From Anaeramoeba flamelloides (lineage: Eukaryota > Metamonada > Anaeramoebidae): 64,000 nucleotides of DNA. The DNA lies in contig JANTQA010000023.1 of NCBI GenBank assembly GCA_027625915.1, positions 23,188,001 through 23,252,000 on the forward strand. Direction: 5' to 3'. Below are positions 59,209-64,000 of the stretch, piece after piece (the first letter of the stretch is position 1; the number at the start of each line of letters is the position of its first letter). The position numbers and the translations under genes were made by a program. Below the pieces are notes generated by a model that was not told where the DNA came from, did not search any database, and worked only from the letters and a program-made list of their open reading frames with translations.

Positions 59209-60521
59209 TTAATCTTCTTCAATAACATCTTTGTGCTCTTTTAGCAATTCGTCAACTTTTTTTGGACTTAAAATTTCTGTAACAATTTTTCCGTCTACTT
59301 TTTTAACAAATGAAAATTCAAGTTTTTCAGAATTGAGTGAAGTTGAGTCCATAGTTTTTGCCAAAACTTTAACAACAAGCTTTGTTGCTTCTTTTAAATT
59401 TAATTCCTTTGTCCCTTCAAGGTTGTCGCCAGTTTGTTCTTTATTAATTTTAAATTCAGAGCGTAACATTGACGTTGCAGAATTATGGTTTGTTCCGATG
59501 GCTACTGCCTTCCAACCAGAATAGTTTCCAGATGGATCTGCCAAATATAATTGGAACCCAAAATCTTCATCATAACCAGCAAATAAAAAGGAAACACCAA
59601 AAGGTCTTAGTCCTCCATATTGGGTATAGCCTTTGGTTTTGTTGTATTGTATTTTATATTGGGTGGTATTGTTTTGGTTTGTATTGTGTTTTTTATGGTT
59701 TTGTTGTTATTTATTTGTTGTCAATAACAATCAAAAAATTGAAAAAAAAAAAGTTTGTTGCATTTTGGATTTAAAAATGATCCATTTAATAAGGAGGAAA
59801 AGAAAACAAGAAAGAGACGGAAAGAAGAAAGAAAGAAAAAAAAAAAAAAGAAGAGGGAATAGGTGTTAAGATTACCTTGTTTAATATCGCAAACTCTTCT
59901 TACCAATTGTTCAATTGGAATTTTTTGTCCATAAGTATAGGTGTGTCTTTGACAAGTCATTCGACTAATGTTAATTAAAGTGTTTGCATCTGAGGTGATC
60001 CCAGCTACAGCACAAACCAAATGGGAGTCTATTTTATACAATTTTTCGCTATTTGAAATTTCAGTTTTGGAAATGATACTTTGATCTAATAAAGGCGAAA
60101 CAACTCTTTTTTCGGTTGCAAGAATGACACCATCTTTTTTTTACAAGTTTTTTTGTTTGTTTGACAGGAAAAAAGGAAAAAAGTAACAAAAAGAAGATCG
60201 ATTTAGTTGAAGAAACAAGAACGTAAATTAAGGAATTAGTTTTGTTGTTTTTAAAAGTTCGATTGTATTTGTAAGAGGCTGAAGTAAATATTGCATTTCC
60301 GTTTTTTGTTCTTTTTTCCGTTTTTGTGTTCTTTTATTCGTTTTGTTATGTTTTTTTTTTCTTTTCTATTTGTGTTTCGAGATTAAAATTTATTTATTAC
60401 CTGTTGCAAGTATTCCTACAGCTGAGCCAGCATGGCGAATGGCTTCCATTGCATACTCAACTTGATAAAGTCTTCCTTCAGGTGAAAATATTGTTGTTTT
60501 TGTATCGTATCTTCTTGACAT
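59209..60521 (-). CDS. PSMA4: 20S proteasome subunit alpha-3 (PSMA4 type), three exons
   Basis: Exons 60521-60401, 60133-59876 and 59630-59209 join in frame to 266 residues (human PSMA4 has 261). The start [20 protein letters not shown] is the alpha-subunit signature in the exact form of the PSMA4/alpha-3 subunit. [53 protein letters not shown] and GWKAVAIG all match the family. Alpha subunits form the outer heptameric rings of the 20S core and gate substrate entry; they lack the catalytic threonine. Donors are GTAATA and GTAATC, and the introns are 267 and 245 bp. The C-terminal tail is short and acidic (KDVIEED). It is a housekeeping gene with strict conservation, so it is useful for placing the organism. 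Confidence 0.95.
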
Positions 60522-62545
60522 TTAAAATAATAAATTTCTTAGCTGAAATAATGAAAAAATGAAAAGTTCGAATTAGGCTTTTAGTTTCTAATTTTTCTTA
60601 AGGTGGATATTCAAGATATATCTTCAATTCAGTTCAAGTTAATAACAAACTAAAGTTTGTATTTTCAAGATTAAGATTAAATAGATGTTTTTATAATAAT
60701 AGCAAAAGTTGTAATGTAAAGAAAAAAAAAAGATAGGTATTTGCTAATTTTTCATTTTTTTGATTATAGTCTATCATTTATTTAAATTTAAAGATGTACT
60801 TATGTTAATTTAAAGTTTTTTTTTATTCAAATAAATTTACTTGTTGAAGTCAATAAAAATCAAGGATAAAACAAGTTTACTTTTTCGTTTTATAATTTCT
60901 GGCATTCTTACAAGTTCTTTTTGATAAATGATTTTGAAAAGAGTATTTTGATGTGTTAAAATTATAGTTAATATTAGACCAATAATCGTATTATAAATTT
61001 GAAACATTTTTAACTTCATTTTTGTTTATTATATCTTCTAAAAAAAGAGTTTTCAAAGAAGTGGGTTTAATTTTATCAACTCTATCTGAAAAAGAAAGAT
61101 AGGAAAGGGGTTTTCATTTTTTTTACCTACTATTCTTTAAATATCAGTATTACATTTATCATTTTTTTAATTAAAATTTGAATAAAAAAATGTTTAATAA
61201 AAGTATAAATTCTAGTTTGTATTGAATGTAATACTTCATAAAGTGTTTTTAACATAAATTGAAATGTTTTGTTTTTAAATTGAACAAATAAATGGCGATA
61301 ATTAAAATTGTAATCAGACAAATAATTTTATTTTTAATATTTAATTAAAACTAAAAATTTTACAAAGATTCTTGCTCTCCAAATAGAAGATATTTTGAAA
61401 ATAACTCGATATTTTTATTGATATAAATTATCAATTTTGTATTTTTTTTAACATTTTCAATCAAAAAATTTTTTTACTTTATAAAATTAAATAAGAGATA
61501 AATTTAAATTATTTATTAAAATAGTATTGGAAATTATTCAAACTTATATAATTAGGAGATATATATATATATATATATCCACTTTATTTGGTGAGGTTCA
61601 CCAAGTAGTATTATTTATGATATTTTTTTTACAAACTATCGGATCGTCTAAAAATATTGATCACAATTTCATTTAATTATCACCCATTTGAAAAAAAAAA
61701 CAAATTAATTTATTTTATTAAAAAAATAGATATTCTTAAGGTTAAAATCAAGTATAGATAAACATTACGATAGAAAATAAATTCTTTGTTCTTGTAGAAT
61801 TGTAAAATAAAATAGAATCAGGGAAAATATAAAAAAATATTTATAATACAGGGGGTGTTAAATCAATTTTGATCATTATCTGTGATAAATTGATATTAAT
61901 AATTTACTTATTTTCAACCAACCAGGATCAATATCTGGAATTGTAAATACTCCAACTTGATAAATATTCATTTCTAAATCCTTAAATATAAATTTTATAT
62001 TTTCAGAAAAATAGTAATATCAAAAATATATAAAATTTAATTCTACTTATGTTTGCTATTAAAATCCAAATTACAAAAATTAGATATTCCTAAATTGAGA
62101 CACTTTAAATGTTTTGAATTTATTTTTTTATAATAATAATCAATATCAACTATATTTCAATAATTATGGCTCACCTTATATAATAAATTGTAAAAAAATA
62201 GATACCACCTAGTATATAAAAAACAACATAGAATTAAAAATAAATTGTGATCCATGATTAAATTATTCTAAACATATAAAAACCTTATATTTTTAAAATT
62301 GACAAAAAAAAAGTAATTCAATCATATTTGAAATTGACAATATAGATTTTTTATTCTCCAAACTTTCACTAAAAAGGGTTATCAAGAAGATTTTTTGCTT
62401 TTAATTATATTGAACTTTAAAAGTATTTACATAGTCTTAAATTTCTCATATTTAATTAGTCAATTCAATTGGATTTTTATTTTTCAACTTCGGGGTCTTT
62501 AATAAAAATAATAGGTAAAAAAACGAAAAACAAAGAAAAATAAAG

Positions 62546-62580
<35 letters not shown>

Positions 62581-62618
62581 CAGAAATAAACTAATTATAT
62601 AAAAGTAGTGACTTAATA

Positions 62619-62814
62619 CAATCTGTTCCACTTTTAAGACCGAAACTTCAAAAAAAAATTAAGTTACAATAAAAATCTCAAATTAAGACACAAAATTCAA
62701 ATTCTAGTAAAATAATTCGAGCAAAAAAAAAATTCCTAAAAATGTGCATTAATTTGCGATTTTTTTGTGCCTTAAATTTCGTTGAAAGTTTTTGCTTTAA
62801 ATGGGAACTGACTG
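62619..62814. mobile_element. Foldback MITE family C, copy 4
   Basis: 196 bp flanked by TA (62617-62618 and 62815-62816). The left end CAATCTGTTCCACTTTTAAG differs at two terminal positions from the best copy. The right end AAATGGGAACTGACTG and the inner TGCCTTAAATTTCGTTGAAA are kept. Confidence 0.75.
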
Positions 62815-63555
62815 TATATCAATAAGTTTTATAATTATTGGGGTTGGAATTACTTTGAAATTATTTTTTTTTGGGTCTGAAGTAGACTAAACTATTATTG
62901 TTGCGATTTATTTGGCAATAATAGAGGTTGTGAAGAATGGGAATTATCCTCATCTTATTCATGCATAATATAATTCGTTATATATTGGAATCTGTTATGT
63001 GGGTGTCTATATTTTTAGTATTAACACACAATATATTGTGTTTGAAAAAAAAAACAGAAAGAAATAAAAAGTATGGAAGTTGTTTGGTTTTTTTTGTTCA
63101 TAGAATTAGTAAGCTAAAATTGTCAAGTAAATTTAAACAAATACAAAAAATCACCATATCTTGAAATTGAAAAAAGGTGTAAAAACATGATTATTGTAAA
63201 AGTAAACTCACTATGGGGTTATTTTCAGAATTTTTATTGTAATTTTTTCCCAATGAATCTGTTTTTTGATTTTTGACTAGTAGAAAAATAAATATATCTT
63301 TTTTTTTTATAATATAAAAAAAAAAATTGTTTTAAAGAACAATTAAATATATTATTCTTGAAGGGGGTGTTTAAATAAATTCTTAAAATATAATATAACC
63401 CAGTTTTGAAAAAACTTAGTATAAAAATTCTTCTTAATTTCAAAAAAAATACAGTGACCATATTAAAATTGATTAAAATTTTAATTTCTATCTTCAGTGT
63501 GTATTTCATTTCATTTTTTCCTTTTTTGAACAAAAAAATATTGAGAAAGGCAATA

Positions 63556-64000
63556 AACTTTAGTGAGTTCAAAATTTTTGGGAACAGTTTAAACAGTTGA
63601 ATTGATAACAACCCTACTTTTGTATTCAATTTGGAAATAATTTTGATTTTACAAACTATTTTTTTTTTCTTTTGTTTTTGTTTTCCTTTTCACTTTTTCC
63701 CAGTTAGGTAATCAATTTCGTTAGATCTGAATTTTTTTTTCAATAATTGAAGGAGATTTTGTGTTGAGTTTGTTAAATTGGAAAATTACATACAATTAGT
63801 AGGTGATATCTTATCATTTGATAGATTAACAATTTTTGATGAAATTTTGACAAATTTAAAATGTATTTTTAATATTAGCTTGTTTCATCGAGTTGAACAT
63901 ACCAATTTTGTTTTTTTTTTTTTTTTGATATTTTTTTTCCTATGTTTAGATGAAAAGGATCACTTATAAAAAAAAATTAATACTTTGTTATCAAAATGTG
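63556..64000 (-). mobile_element. MITE family A, copy 5, cut by the window edge
   Basis: Reverse orientation. It starts after TA (63554-63555) with AACTTTAGTGAGTTCAAAAT, then TTTTTGGGAACAGTTTAAAC. The inner TTTGGAAATAATTTTGATTT, TGTGTTGAGTTTGTTAAATT and TGATATCTTATCATTTGATA follow the family. The second terminus lies beyond base 64000. Confidence 0.65.

Larger units (their letters stand above)
60522..64000. other. 3.5-kb gene-free end of the window
   Basis: No gene is supported. It holds an (AT)n run at 61558-61578 followed by a small hairpin TTGGTGA-GGT-TCACCAA (about 61599-61615), a poly(A) run of roughly 35 bases (62541-62577), foldback element C (62619-62814) and a MITE A copy cut by the window end (63556-64000). 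Frames at 60837-61321, 62937-63164 and 63234-63629 are Ile/Lys/Phe-rich with no family marks. 61640-62460 is featureless AT-rich sequence. Confidence 0.5.

Noticed and set aside
63234-63629. 131-codon minus-strand frame near the window end
   Set aside because: Ile/Phe/Lys-rich composition; it overlaps the start of a MITE A copy and has no recognisable motif.
1-64000. tRNA, rRNA, CRISPR or retroviral sequences
   Set aside because: I scanned for cloverleaf-type GGTTCGAATCC boxes, long GC-rich conserved blocks, regular spacer arrays and reverse-transcriptase motifs and found none.

Overview
This window looks like nuclear DNA from a very AT-rich, intron-bearing protist. By eye about four-fifths of the bases are A or T. 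Genes are few and far apart. Proteins carry long Asn, Lys/Glu and Gln/Lys runs, introns are GT-AG, and all seven coding stops I can place are TAA. The Rho-type signalling content, the charged low-complexity inserts and the intron-rich, repeat-laden layout suggest an amoeboid protist, for example Anaeramoeba or an amoebozoan. That placement is an inference. I see no rRNA, tRNA, CRISPR array, prokaryotic operon or viral element.

Layout. At 987-1256 (-) there is a small B-box zinc-finger ORF. At 7024-10227 (+) an intronless gene encodes ankyrin repeats plus a RhoGEF (DH-PH) module. At 13302-18996 (+) a four-exon secreted S28 serine carboxypeptidase contains a 3.9-kb intron. From 25282 (probable N-terminal exons) to 40391 (+) lies a very large CARMIL-type leucine-rich-repeat gene whose last exon adds ankyrin repeats, a Rho/Ras-like GTPase and a terminal RGS domain. 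UTP6, a U3 snoRNP protein, is at 44270-46366 (+). A four-exon TMEM214-like membrane protein is at 49899-55812 (-). The 20S proteasome subunit alpha-3 (PSMA4 type) has three exons at 59209-60521 (-).

Splice junctions in the S28, CARMIL-like (from 32259 on), TMEM214-like and proteasome genes keep the reading frame across every intron I propose. Introns fall into two classes: short ones of about 120-270 bp and large ones of 1-6 kb. The large ones carry DNA-transposon-like repeats.

The rest is a dense layer of non-autonomous DNA elements with terminal inverted repeats. They include a roughly 525-bp family ending in a TTTGGACAC motif (about seven copies), a roughly 200-bp foldback family with CAGT ends (four copies), a CAGGGAAAAAAATACC family in long and internally deleted forms, a Harbinger-like element with a TAA duplication, a TTAA-flanked palindrome, and two inverted copies of a 1.2-kb element forming a 3.7-kb palindrome inside the CARMIL-like gene. 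I found no transposase ORF.

Two of the genes belong to the same pathway logic. One is a Rho exchange factor with ankyrin repeats. The other is a single polypeptide that joins a capping-protein-regulator scaffold, ankyrin repeats, its own Rho-like GTPase and an RGS domain. That fusion, with about 465 charged residues inserted in the GTPase between its G4 and G5 motifs, is the most noteworthy feature of the window.
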